Shown: piece after piece, positions 35,401 through 44,856 of the stretch
Numbering within the stretch: position 1 is the first letter of the stretch
Layout of the letters: the number at the start of each line of letters is the position of its first letter
NCBI GenBank assembly: GCA_964557575.1
Contig: CAZLBC010000015.1
Coordinates: 1 to 64,000, forward strand
DNA length: 64,000 bases
Origin: CAZLBC01 sp964557575
GTDB taxonomy: Bacteria; Planctomycetota; Phycisphaerae; SM23-33
Direction of reading: 5' to 3'
Made by a program: the position numbers and the translations under genes
Notes under the pieces: model-generated
What the model was told of the DNA's origin: nothing
The model's input: only the letters and a program-made list of their open reading frames with translations
Database searches by the model: none

Positions 35401-38400
35401 GAACCGGAGCCGATGGAAATCAGGACGTTCACCATAAAAACCGGCAGGGCCTCGGCCGCGGCCGCCGCGCTGCAGGCGCTTCTCCAGAAAGAGCCGGCGG
35501 GCAGGTATTCCCGGTCCCGGACGCCGGCGAAGGCGGGTGAACCGCGAATCACCGCCGACGATTCGACCAACCGCCTGATCATCGCCGCCGCGCCCGCGCA
35601 GTGGCCCCGGCTGGAAACAATGGTCGAGAAGCTCAAAGAAGGCGTGGAGGAATCCCGGGCACCCGCCATGAAACTGGTGAAACTCAAGCATGCCGCGGCG
35701 TCGAACATCGCCGAGTCCCTCCAGCAGGCGGCGCGGTTCCGGCACCACGGCGAGGAAGGGTGGGTGCCGGCATCCATCGTCGCGTCGTCTGAAAAGTCGC
35801 TCCTGATAACCGCGTCCCGGGCCGACATAGAGGAACTGTCCTCCATGATCGAGGCACTTGACGTCAAGAAAGATCCGCTGGAAATACGGACCTACAAGAT
35901 CACGGCCGGAAAGGCCGCCGACGTGGCCCGATCGCTTGAGGGCCTTTTCGCGAAGGAATCGAAGGCCCCGGCCTGGTCGCGGTATTCCCGCGGAAAGGCC
36001 GACAAGCCGGCATCCCCGAAATTCGAGTCGGACACCGCGACAAACCAGATTATCGTCGCGGCCACGCCCGACGAATTTCCGGCGATCGAGAAACTCATCG
36101 AAAAACTCCAGGCCAAGAGCGAACTCGCCGTCCAGACGAAGACCTTCACTCTCAAGTTCGTCGAGGCGCGGGAAATGGTCGAGATGCTGGAAGAGGTCAC
36201 GGGCTCTGAGGGGGGGCGCAGCCGCTACTGGTGGCGGCGGAGTTCCGGCGGCGAGGAGAATCGCCTGCGCATCGCCTCCCTGCCCAGCGCAAACGGCGTC
36301 GTCGTCCAAGGACCGGCCGAGCAGGTGCAGATGGTCGAGGAACTGATCAGGACATTCGACACGGACAAGGAAGCCGCCAGGATCGTCCTCCGTCACGTAC
36401 GCCTCGAAAACGCAAACGCGGAAACGCTGGCGTCGTCGGTAAACAACGTGCTGGAAGCGGCCGGCGGCGGGCGCAGCTACCGGGGCAGGCGGACGTCCAG
36501 TTACAAGCGGCTCCTCTCCGACCTCCAGGGAGAAAAGGATCTCGACCAGGTGAGCATCATCGCAGAACAAAACTCCAACAGCCTGCTGGTCCGCGGTCCG
36601 TCGACCGCGGTCGAGTCGATCGTGACGCTCATCGGCGATCTCGACAAGCAGAGCATTTCCGACGAGGTGCAGGTGCGTATCTTCCCGCTGAAAAACAGCG
36701 ACGCCGGCCAGCTCGCCGACGACCTCGAGGACATGTTCAACGCGCTGCTCAGGCAGAGCCGGTATTCCCGGAGCGGCAGCCGGAAAACCTCACCCTTCAG
36801 CGTCGCGGCCAATAAGAGAACAAACAGCCTGATCGTCTCCACGACCCCGGCCAATTTCCAGGTCGTGGAAAAGATGCTCGCCGACCTCGACGGCGAGGAG
36901 AAATCCCGGCGGGAGGTAGAGTACGTCTTCCTCGAAAACGCCGACGCCTTCGATGTCTACCTGCAGCTCGACGAACTGTTCACCGACCGGCCGTGGGGCG
37001 AGCGGCCGTCCGTCACCACGGACAGCGAGGCGAACGCCCTGACCATGATCGGGACCGAGTCTGACCTCAAGCTCATGAAGGAGGTCGTCACCAAGCTCGA
37101 CGCCCAGGCGGCGAAATCCTCCGTCCGGGTACGGGTCATCACGCTGTCCGACGTCAGCGCCGAACGCATGGCGAACATGATTCAGCGGCTGTACGCCCCG
37201 CGGACCGACAAGAAGATCATCGTGACCGATAATCCCGAGGAGGGGGCCGCGACCGAACCCGCCGACAAGAAGAAAGCGGCGCCCGCCGTGTCCCCGGCCA
37301 CCAGTTCGCCGTCGGCGGCCCCCGCGGCGGAGACCGGCACGGAGAAGAAAGAGGAAAAAGAATCCGCCCCCTCGCCGATCACCATCGCGGTGGACAAAAA
37401 GGCCAACGCGCTGCTCCTCAGCGGCCCCAGGCGGGAACTGGAGGAAATCGAGGCCCTCGTCAGCGAGTTGTCGTACTCCGCGTCGCCGGAGGCGGAATTC
37501 CGCACGTTTGAAGTGGAGAATGCCGACCCGACCCAGGTGGCCGAGACGCTCGAGGAGATCTTCAATCCCAAGGTCGAGCGGGTCAGGGGTAAGCTGGTGA
37601 AGGCCCGGCCGAAAATCACCGCCGTGGCGATAGAGCGGCTCCGACGGATTATCGTGCGGGGCAAACCGCTGGACCTCGAGATGGTCCGGCCCCTCGTCGA
37701 GCAACTCGACAAGGGCATGGACGTATCGTGCGCGGTCAAGGTGTTCACGCTCAAGAACGCCACCGCGTCCGCCGTCGCCGCCAACCTGGAGAATATCCTG
37801 GCGGGTGCCGCCGGGACGAAGAAGGCCACATCACGCCGCAGCCCGGTGGGGCGGAGGATCGAGCGGATGCGCCGGGTGCTTGTCCACGAAGCCGGCGAGG
37901 GAAAGCCGGTCGAAATCGCCGGCGAGGTGACTGTAGACGCCAACGATGAAACCAACTCAATCGTGGCGTCGGCGCCGGCGGAGGTCATGGCGCTGATCGG
38001 CTCGCTGATCCGGGAACTCGACCAGTCCGCGGCCGAGGCCGCCACGCCGGTGGTCCGTTTCTACCGGCTCGAGAACGCCGAGGTTCCGGACGCGGTTGCC
38101 GATCTGAAGGAACTGTTCTCCGAGACCGCCCGCACGAAGAAAACCAGGGCCGCCGCGTTCGAGCCGCCCGTCGTGATCACCGGGGACGAATCGGGCGGCG
38201 TCGTGATCGTCTCGGCGTCGCAGCAGAAGCAGGAACTGATAAGCGAAGTCGTCAAGCAGATCGACAGCATCCGCGCCGCCGAACAGTTCGCGGTCAAGAT
38301 ATACACGCTGAAAAACGCGGAGGCGATCTACGCCGCCCGGGCCCTGAGCCAGTCTTTCAGCGACGCGACCGTCAAGGGCAAGCGGGTACGCACAGGTGAA

Positions 38401-41400
38401 TCCGGGCTCCGTATCAGCGCAGATCCCTCCAGCAACGCGCTGATCGTGCGTGCCCGTACGGAAGATCATGAAAAGATCGCCGCGCTGGTCGAAAAACTGG
38501 ACGTCTCACGGACCGCCGACGCGAGCGTCAGGATGATCCCCCTCAGCAGCGCCGACCCCGTCCCCCTCGCCCGGGTGCTCACGAACCTCTTCGTCACCGG
38601 CAAGCGGGACACCGTGGCCATCGAGGCCAACACGTCCGCCCAGGCCCTCATGGTGCGTGCCGACGACGAAACCTTCGACAAGATCAGGGCGATGGTCGAA
38701 CAGCTCGATACCGGGGCGTCCGGCAAGGAACGGACCCGGTCGCTGATCAAGCTCACCCACGCCGAGGCCTCGCCCGTTGCCCTCGCGCTCCAGCGGTCAT
38801 TCGCCCCCGCACCGGGCACGCGGACCGGCCCGGAGGAACTGGTGGAGGTGGTCGCGGAACCCGGCTCCAACAGCCTGGTCGTCACGGCCTCCGCGGAGAA
38901 CCTCAAAAAGGTCACGGCCCTCGTCGCGGAACTGGATTCCGAGGAGATCAGCGGCGTCAAGACCAAGTTCATGGTGCTCAAGAACGCGCGGGCCGCGGAC
39001 ATCGCCGGCATCCTCTCGAAGATAGCGGAATCCACGGCCGCTCCCGCCTACGGAAGACGGCGGACGGCCGCCACGCGAAGCGTCGCGATCTCCCCGGAAG
39101 CCACGAGTAACGCCGTGGTCGTCAGCGGGCCGGCGGCAAAGGTCGCCGAAATGATGCAGATGGCCGGGGATCTCGACCAGGCCGCAACGGTGTCGTCGAC
39201 CGGCGTGTACATCATCCCCCTCGAAAAGGGCGACGCCGAGAGCGTCGCGAACATGCTCAGCACGCTGCATTACCAGCAGCTCCAGGCGGCCCGGCGGGAG
39301 GGCACATCCATGGAGGCAATGGCCGTCTCGGCGGACCCGCGGGCCAATGCCGTGGTCGTGGCCACTACCAAGCAGATGTACGAGCGGGTCAAGACCTGGA
39401 TCGCGCAGCTCGAGGAGATGAAACCCCAGCGGGATTCGATCAGGATCATCACGGTCGAGTCGGCGGCCCCGGAAGACGTCAAGCGCGCCATCGAACAGAT
39501 GTTCGACCAGGGCGAACCGGGCACCCGGGGCCGGCGCGGCCGCGCCGGCGGCGGGCGATCGGGAAAGGGACAGGTCGACGTCAGCGTCATCGAAAAGCCG
39601 CGGGGCGTGATTATCAGCGCCGACGAGCGCGATTTCGAGGCGATACGCGAACTGGTTAAGGGCCTCGAGGCCGCGGCTGAAAAGGGCAAGCGGCTGCGAA
39701 AGATCTTCAAGCTTGCCAACGTGACGAACCAGCGTGTCGTGCAGGCCCTGGCGCGGCTCTACCCGGTCCGTCGCGGCGTCGACGAAGATGACCAGGTGAC
39801 GATAACGGCGGTCTCGGGCACCCGGGCCGTGATCGTCGTCGCGCCGCGGAAGGAAATGGACGAGATCGAGCACCTCGTCCAACAGCTCGACATGAAGGAG
39901 ATCTCCCCGAAGCTGGAGTTCAGGGTCTTCCGGCTCGAAAACGCCGACCCGGCCGAGATACTGCCGACCCTGCGGTCGATGCTGCTGCAGCTCCGGCAGG
40001 CCTACGGGGACACGGCATTCGACGTCAGGGCCGACACCAGGACCAAGAGTATCATCGTCACCGCACGCGGGGACTACTTCGAAAAGATCGAGCCCCTGAT
40101 AAAGACGCTGGACGAGAAACCCGAATACGCCACGGCCGACATGGCGGTCATCAGGCTCGAACGCGCCGATGCCGAGGCCCTCGCCGACGTCATAAAGGAG
40201 ATGCTTTCGGTGCGGGGCGACAGGCAGATGACCCCCGAGGCGCGGACGCTCCAGGAACAGTTGCGGTTGCTGCGGGTGCGCGGCGGACTGAAGAAGAAAC
40301 TGCCTGACCTCGATCTCTCCAAGCCGATCAAGATCATTCCCGATCCGGCCGAACCGCAGGGCAGCAATTCGCTGGTTATCATTTCGACCGCGGAAAACAT
40401 CGCGGCCCTCAGGGAAGTGGTGGCCATCCTGGACACGGTTCCCGTCGCGGAGGGCGTCGCGGTGAAGATTATTCACCTCAAGAACGCCGACGCCGACAGT
40501 GTTGCCGACATCCTCGACGATATCTTTGACGAGGGCAAAAAGCTGGCGGGCAAACCGGACAGCTCGGTTGAAGAAAAGGCCGAGCCGGAATCCATGGCCG
40601 GCAAAGCCCTTGCCAGCGAGATCAGCATCGCCTACGACGACCGGACCAACGCGGTCATCATGGCGGGGGCCACGGTCGTGATAGCGCTTGCCGAAACGCT
40701 GGTCAAGGACCTCGACCGCGAGCAGGACAAACTCCTGACGGACGTGAAGCTCTTCAGGCTCAAGCACGCAGACGCCGAGCGGCTCGCCCCGATACTGATC
40801 AGCGTATTCGAAGAGGCCGAGGACGATCCGGAACTGACCGGCCTGCGAACGCACGTGACGCGCCTGCGCACGCACCTGGCGAACCCGGACGGCAACAAGA
40901 AACCCGCCGCGGGCGATGGTGAAAAGACGACGCGGCGGCCCCGCCCGCGGCAGCCGCTCGTGATAGAAGCCGACGCCACGACCAACATCCTCATCGTTTC
41001 CGCCCGCAGCGACCTGATGCCCCTGATCGCCGACGTGATCGACAAGATGGACGTGGCGGGCGCCGGATCGCTGCGGACCGTCAGGATCATACCCCTCGAA
41101 AACGCCGACGTGACCCGCGTCGGGCAGATGATCGAGGAACTCTATGCCGGCCCCAACCGCCAGCTCATCCGCGAGGAGGACCGGCCGACGATCACCGCCG
41201 ACACCCGGACGAATTCGCTGGTCGTCTCCGCCAGCGACAAGACGTTCACGGTCCTCTCCACGGTGGTCGAGAGCCTCGACCGGAAAACCCCGGTCGAGCT
41301 CCGCGACCTGCGGCTGCTCACGCTGGAAAACGCCGAAGCGACCGTCATCGCCCCGACGCTGCAGGAAATGATGGACGCGCGGGTCGAGCGGCAGGAATCG

Positions 41401-44400
41401 CTCGGCGTCGCGGACGCCGCGGCGCTGCGGGTCGTCATCACCGCCGACCCGCGGAGCAACTCCCTGATCGTCGGCGGCTCACCGGAGAGCTACCAGATCA
41501 TCAGGGACCTCGCCCGGAAGCTGGATACGGCCAGCCCCGCCCTGGCGGGGCAGGTCCAGATCTACCCCGTCGTCGAGGGGACAGCCTCCTCGATCGCCAG
41601 GACCCTTTCCAGCTTCTTCGACGACCGCTACCGGGCGGCCCGCACCCGGGACGTCGAGCGGCGCCGGCCGGTGATCATCGCCGATGTCCGCACCAACAGC
41701 CTGATCGTCTCCGCCGTCAAGGACGACACGAAGGTACTCCAGGGGCTGCTGAAAAAGCTCGACGTGAAGCTGGCCCACCCCTCGGTGCGGCTGGAGGTCA
41801 TCTGCCTGAAACACAACGATTCCGGGACGGTTTCACAGACTCTCGAGGAGATCTTTTCCGCCCGGCTGGAATCAATGACGCCGCGGGGCGAGGAACCGGA
41901 GCCCCAGGACCGGGTGGACATCACCGCGGACCCGCTGAGCAACGCGCTGATCGTTTCCGCCAGCAAGGAAAACCTCGACCTCCTCCGCGGGCTGCTGGAG
42001 AAGGTCGACATCGAGCCGCCGGACGAAACCGGCATCGTCAAGATGTACCGGCTGGAGAATTCCGATGCCAGCCGCATAGCTGAAATGCTGGATAACCTGG
42101 TCAGCCAGGGCTTCTACAAGCCCGGCCTCGTCACGGCGGCCGGCAACGACGCAATCCGGGCGCGGGAAAAGGTGTCGATCACCGTCGACACCCGGACCAA
42201 CGTCATTATCGTCTCGGCGAGCAAGGAAAACTTCGCTATCATCGACGAGATTATTCGCACGGTGGACAAGACCGAGGATTTCGGCACATTCGGCGACGTG
42301 CGGATATTCATCCTCAAGCACGCGAACGCCACCAAGCTCGGCCCGACGCTGCAGGAATTCTTCGACGAAAAACTGCAGGCCGAGCAATCGACCGGCGCAA
42401 GCCAGCGGACGCTGCCGGTGGTCATCGTGCCGGACGCGCGGACCAATGCCATCCTGGTAGCGGGCAGCCGGGAAAGCTTCAACGACGTTTCCTCGATGAT
42501 CGACCGGCTGGACACCGCGACCGCCGTCCCGGAAACGACGTTCGATATCTTCACGCTCCGGCACGCGACGGCCGACAAGCTGCGCGCGACTATCCAGAGC
42601 CTCTTCGATCAGCGAACCACCCGCGACCCGGATCAGCCCAACGTGACCGTTCTGTCCGATCCCCGGGAGAACTCCCTGATCGTCGGGGCCGCCAAGGAAG
42701 ACATCGAGATCGTCCGCTCACTGATACAGAAACTCGACACGGCGCAGAAAGGCGACGACAAGACGATCAAGGTGTTTCCCCTCTCCAAGGCCAATGCCGC
42801 CGAGGTGGCCGACACGGTCGAGCGGCTGTATGAATCCGAGGGCGGCGAGCCCGGCGGCATCTCCGTCAGCACCGACGAGCGTATGAACGCCCTCGTGGTC
42901 TCCGGCGGCGCGGCCGACCTGGACCGGGTTTCCCGGATCGTCAAGCAACTCGACCGGAAGGAAGTCACCAGTGTCACCGAGATCAAGGTCGTCCCCCTGG
43001 AAAGCGCGGATGCCGAGGAACTCGCCGCCCTGCTGACCGACGTCCTGAACCGGAAACCGGAAGCCCTGCCCGGGGAGAACCCGAACCGGCAGACGCTTCT
43101 GCGATTTACCAACCTGAACACCGACGGCCGCAAAAAGATATCCGACGCGCTCCAGCAGGGCCTGCTGATAAACCCCGACAAGCGGACCAACTCGCTGGTC
43201 GTGTCGGCCCCCATGGAATACATGCCCATGCTTGAAGAGATGATTACGGCCCTGGACCGGACATCCCCTCGGGAGGCGGAGATCAGGATATTCCGACTGA
43301 AAAACGCCGACGCCACGGGCATGGCGGACGTCCTCCAGCAGCTCTTCCGCACCGAGGACGCGACCGGGGCGAACCGCAACGCCCCCGAGATCATGTACAC
43401 GATGAACGGCAAGAGTGCCGACGGGGCGAAACCCGAGCAGCCGGCGAAAAAGCCCGGCGAAAAGGATGTGTCCGCGGCCACGGGCTCAGCCGACCAGACG
43501 ACACTGAACATCACCGTGGACATGCGGACCAACAGCCTGCTTATCGGCGGCACGCCGCGCCAGCTCGAGATGGCGGCGGAGGTGATCAACGCCCTCGATT
43601 CCTGCCCCGCCCAGGAGCGGGTTACCCGGGTCTACCATCCCCGGACGACGAACGCCGCGCAGATGGTGGCGACCATACGGGAATTCCTCGACCAGGAACG
43701 GGACCGGATTCTCCAGACCCTCGGGGAAGACCGGGTCGGGGCCGCCCAGCGCCTGCTCGACCGTGAAGTCGCCGTGGTCGCGGAAGAGGAGACGAACACG
43801 GTGATGATCTCCGCCAGTCCGCGGTACCTCGATACGCTGGCGAGCATGCTGGAGGAACTGGACCAGGAACCGCCGCAGGTCCTCGTGCAGGTGCTCCTCG
43901 CCGAGGTTGACCTGAACGACGACACGACGCTGGGCATCGACTGGTCCTGGCAGGTAGGCAGCGAAAGCACCGTCGGCACCGACTTCAATATTTCAGCGGG
44001 TATTGTGGCCGGCAACCCCGCGGGCTTTAACGTCTCGGTCACCGGCGGCGACCTGAGCTTCTTCCTCCGGGCCCTCCAGCAGCAGAACCGGCTGCAGGTC
44101 CTGAGCCGCCCGCAGTTGCTGGCGGTCGAAAACGTCACCTCCACGCTCAATATCGGCGAGCGGGTGCCGCTGATCACCAACAGCCGGGTCACCGACGAGA
44201 ACACGACCATCAACACCATCAGCTACGAGGACGTCGGCATTCAGCTCGAGGTGACCCCGCACATCGGGTCCGACGGGACGATACGCATGGAACTGAACCC
44301 GGAGGTCTCCTCGGTGGGGACGTCCACGACGGCCATCTCCGAAAACGCCGAGGCTCCCTTCATCAACAACCGCTCGGCGAACACGACGGTCACCTGCTAC

Positions 44401-44856
44401 AACGGCCAGACGATCATTCTCGGGGGCCTGATCTCCACCCGCGATTCGTACCGGGAAAACAAGGTCCCCCTCCTCGGCGACATCCCCGTCCTCGGCCTGC
44501 TCTTTCGCTCCACGACGCGGGAAGAGCGGCGGAACGAACTACTGATATTCGTGACGCCGACGATCGTCAGGAATGCCGATACCGCCCGGCGGATCCTGGA
44601 ACGGCAGGTCAAGGGCAACGAGACGCTGACGGGGACCCGGATCGACCACTCCTTCAAGGACCGTCTCCTGAAGACGATCCGGGGCAAGGGCATGCAGGAA
44701 GCGATCCGGCAGCCGTCGGAATCCCTGCCGGAAAACCCCGCCGAGCTACGGCGTCAAACACTGGAAAAGACGTTGAAAAACCTGGAACTCGTGCCGGTCG
44801 TGCCCGACGAAGAAACGCCTCCCCACGATCGCGCGATCGAATCCGAGGTGGATTGA
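32440..44856 (+). CDS. giant secretin (GspD-like) with about 43 tandem N-domain modules
   Basis: A single intact frame of 4,138 codons. Order: signal peptide (1-22); a Pro/Lys/Glu-rich linker ending in seven Glu (to ~125); an N0 domain (~125-205, ILFQFDGVPYTQVIRRYAQE); then, from ~224 to ~3813, consecutive secretin_N-type modules averaging ~84 residues, each with a start like FTLKNADA, a core like TNSLIVSA and an end like LVEKLD. My hand count is 43 (two either way). The C-terminal secretin core (~3814-4050) has the standard blocks QVLLAEVDLND, LQVLSRPQLLAVEN, YEDVGIQLEVTPHI, TIILGGLISTRDSYRENKVP and LLIFVTPTIV. Normal GspD has N0 plus three modules. The outer-membrane channel is thus conventional while the periplasmic part is enormous. 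A lipoprotein gene follows with overlapping stop and start. Confidence 0.95.
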   Translation: MERKLGIVITALLVLTCTAFAGTAPPKDLPPPPAAKKEETPANTESAAPENKAEAVPEEKTESEKKAEPEKKAETAPASETKAETEKKPAAKPEPEKKPASQPETKPAETPAPKDEKEEEEEEESILFQFDGVPYTQVIRRYAQELGKPLIGDLSIEGTLTFFDSRPYTLSDAFTMLNTILAMKGFILVEKDRYLQLKPISEIPAETRIIRGLEKARNIPPEEIVTVVLPLQYADPEKASKAVVRMVSSFGSISPLKESGSVVITDRMRNIERIRTILGILDEGEPASEGKFLTVTLKNASAGEAADILSKLFGKSKSARRVYNPKLKKYVTISSGGKSDSLQIASDERSNMVIAYGSAAKLALAEEILKKLDVAEARAAGDVKIFTLKNARATELAETIEDTLKTKAKGKGRAGVVADTATNRIIVSGSSDHIATAETLLKELDISPEGATEGFRIIKLEHVRAADVYRSLRALAAGGRSSKRRGSRLSKIAAAYEINTNRLILSGPVEELAETEKLVQQIDAKPKQHETEIHVIKLSSGDAAGVARSVARLYRETHPRKPGTAEPAVVVEPEVTSNALIVSATPAQWPDVEKLIAKLQPEEEGMKAPAMRLVPLKHAKAADLADALQRASRYRHYGEAGWLPVSIVAAAEKTLLLTGSRADLDELSSLIDSLDTAPRPLEVRTFEVKTGTASSLARSLQGLLTKDEPAYSRWRKRTSGTGKGPKIMADDTTNRLMIAAEPEQWPRIEQLVETLQKGISDAKDTTTRLVQLKHADARTLATVLQTSSRHRHYGEEGWNPVSVVAASEKALIITAAKSDVDELSSLVESLDKEPEPVEIRTFTITTGRASAAAAALQALLQKEPAGRYSRSRTPAKAGEPRITADDSTNRLIIAAAPAQWPRIEAMVKKLKEGVEESRAPAMKLVMLEHAKASKLAGVLQQAARYRHYGQQGWMPVSIVATSEQSLLITASRADIEELSALVASLDKEPEPMEIRTFTIKTGRASAAAAALQALLQKEPAGRYSRSRTPAKAGEPRITADDSTNRLIIAAAPAQWPRLETMVEKLKEGVEESRAPAMKLVKLKHAAASNIAESLQQAARFRHHGEEGWVPASIVASSEKSLLITASRADIEELSSMIEALDVKKDPLEIRTYKITAGKAADVARSLEGLFAKESKAPAWSRYSRGKADKPASPKFESDTATNQIIVAATPDEFPAIEKLIEKLQAKSELAVQTKTFTLKFVEAREMVEMLEEVTGSEGGRSRYWWRRSSGGEENRLRIASLPSANGVVVQGPAEQVQMVEELIRTFDTDKEAARIVLRHVRLENANAETLASSVNNVLEAAGGGRSYRGRRTSSYKRLLSDLQGEKDLDQVSIIAEQNSNSLLVRGPSTAVESIVTLIGDLDKQSISDEVQVRIFPLKNSDAGQLADDLEDMFNALLRQSRYSRSGSRKTSPFSVAANKRTNSLIVSTTPANFQVVEKMLADLDGEEKSRREVEYVFLENADAFDVYLQLDELFTDRPWGERPSVTTDSEANALTMIGTESDLKLMKEVVTKLDAQAAKSSVRVRVITLSDVSAERMANMIQRLYAPRTDKKIIVTDNPEEGAATEPADKKKAAPAVSPATSSPSAAPAAETGTEKKEEKESAPSPITIAVDKKANALLLSGPRRELEEIEALVSELSYSASPEAEFRTFEVENADPTQVAETLEEIFNPKVERVRGKLVKARPKITAVAIERLRRIIVRGKPLDLEMVRPLVEQLDKGMDVSCAVKVFTLKNATASAVAANLENILAGAAGTKKATSRRSPVGRRIERMRRVLVHEAGEGKPVEIAGEVTVDANDETNSIVASAPAEVMALIGSLIRELDQSAAEAATPVVRFYRLENAEVPDAVADLKELFSETARTKKTRAAAFEPPVVITGDESGGVVIVSASQQKQELISEVVKQIDSIRAAEQFAVKIYTLKNAEAIYAARALSQSFSDATVKGKRVRTGESGLRISADPSSNALIVRARTEDHEKIAALVEKLDVSRTADASVRMIPLSSADPVPLARVLTNLFVTGKRDTVAIEANTSAQALMVRADDETFDKIRAMVEQLDTGASGKERTRSLIKLTHAEASPVALALQRSFAPAPGTRTGPEELVEVVAEPGSNSLVVTASAENLKKVTALVAELDSEEISGVKTKFMVLKNARAADIAGILSKIAESTAAPAYGRRRTAATRSVAISPEATSNAVVVSGPAAKVAEMMQMAGDLDQAATVSSTGVYIIPLEKGDAESVANMLSTLHYQQLQAARREGTSMEAMAVSADPRANAVVVATTKQMYERVKTWIAQLEEMKPQRDSIRIITVESAAPEDVKRAIEQMFDQGEPGTRGRRGRAGGGRSGKGQVDVSVIEKPRGVIISADERDFEAIRELVKGLEAAAEKGKRLRKIFKLANVTNQRVVQALARLYPVRRGVDEDDQVTITAVSGTRAVIVVAPRKEMDEIEHLVQQLDMKEISPKLEFRVFRLENADPAEILPTLRSMLLQLRQAYGDTAFDVRADTRTKSIIVTARGDYFEKIEPLIKTLDEKPEYATADMAVIRLERADAEALADVIKEMLSVRGDRQMTPEARTLQEQLRLLRVRGGLKKKLPDLDLSKPIKIIPDPAEPQGSNSLVIISTAENIAALREVVAILDTVPVAEGVAVKIIHLKNADADSVADILDDIFDEGKKLAGKPDSSVEEKAEPESMAGKALASEISIAYDDRTNAVIMAGATVVIALAETLVKDLDREQDKLLTDVKLFRLKHADAERLAPILISVFEEAEDDPELTGLRTHVTRLRTHLANPDGNKKPAAGDGEKTTRRPRPRQPLVIEADATTNILIVSARSDLMPLIADVIDKMDVAGAGSLRTVRIIPLENADVTRVGQMIEELYAGPNRQLIREEDRPTITADTRTNSLVVSASDKTFTVLSTVVESLDRKTPVELRDLRLLTLENAEATVIAPTLQEMMDARVERQESLGVADAAALRVVITADPRSNSLIVGGSPESYQIIRDLARKLDTASPALAGQVQIYPVVEGTASSIARTLSSFFDDRYRAARTRDVERRRPVIIADVRTNSLIVSAVKDDTKVLQGLLKKLDVKLAHPSVRLEVICLKHNDSGTVSQTLEEIFSARLESMTPRGEEPEPQDRVDITADPLSNALIVSASKENLDLLRGLLEKVDIEPPDETGIVKMYRLENSDASRIAEMLDNLVSQGFYKPGLVTAAGNDAIRAREKVSITVDTRTNVIIVSASKENFAIIDEIIRTVDKTEDFGTFGDVRIFILKHANATKLGPTLQEFFDEKLQAEQSTGASQRTLPVVIVPDARTNAILVAGSRESFNDVSSMIDRLDTATAVPETTFDIFTLRHATADKLRATIQSLFDQRTTRDPDQPNVTVLSDPRENSLIVGAAKEDIEIVRSLIQKLDTAQKGDDKTIKVFPLSKANAAEVADTVERLYESEGGEPGGISVSTDERMNALVVSGGAADLDRVSRIVKQLDRKEVTSVTEIKVVPLESADAEELAALLTDVLNRKPEALPGENPNRQTLLRFTNLNTDGRKKISDALQQGLLINPDKRTNSLVVSAPMEYMPMLEEMITALDRTSPREAEIRIFRLKNADATGMADVLQQLFRTEDATGANRNAPEIMYTMNGKSADGAKPEQPAKKPGEKDVSAATGSADQTTLNITVDMRTNSLLIGGTPRQLEMAAEVINALDSCPAQERVTRVYHPRTTNAAQMVATIREFLDQERDRILQTLGEDRVGAAQRLLDREVAVVAEEETNTVMISASPRYLDTLASMLEELDQEPPQVLVQVLLAEVDLNDDTTLGIDWSWQVGSESTVGTDFNISAGIVAGNPAGFNVSVTGGDLSFFLRALQQQNRLQVLSRPQLLAVENVTSTLNIGERVPLITNSRVTDENTTINTISYEDVGIQLEVTPHIGSDGTIRMELNPEVSSVGTSTTAISENAEAPFINNRSANTTVTCYNGQTIILGGLISTRDSYRENKVPLLGDIPVLGLLFRSTTREERRNELLIFVTPTIVRNADTARRILERQVKGNETLTGTRIDHSFKDRLLKTIRGKGMQEAIRQPSESLPENPAELRRQTLEKTLKNLELVPVVPDEETPPHDRAIESEVD
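34264..36129 (+). repeat. four tandem ~465-bp units inside the giant secretin gene
   Basis: Units start at 34264, 34732, 35197 and 35662. Each encodes a pair of N-domain modules: first a PAMKLVxLKHA type with RYRHYGEEGWxPVSIVA, then a xEIRTFxIxTGxAS type. Copies two and three contain a 164-bp stretch identical base for base (34982-35145 and 35447-35610, offset exactly 465 bp). Because even synonymous positions match there, this duplication is recent or is kept uniform by gene conversion. The outer units have diverged. Confidence 0.92.

Noticed and set aside
34982..35610. Two 164-bp identical repeats considered as CRISPR-like or mobile repeats
   Set aside because: They lie in frame inside the secretin gene at an exact 465-bp spacing, with no spacers or terminal inverted repeats; they are module duplication.
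34534..36570. Long minus-strand open frames (up to 678 codons) opposite the giant secretin gene
   Set aside because: High GC leaves the antisense frame free of stops; translations are Gly/Arg/His-rich without domains, while the plus strand encodes clear secretin modules throughout.
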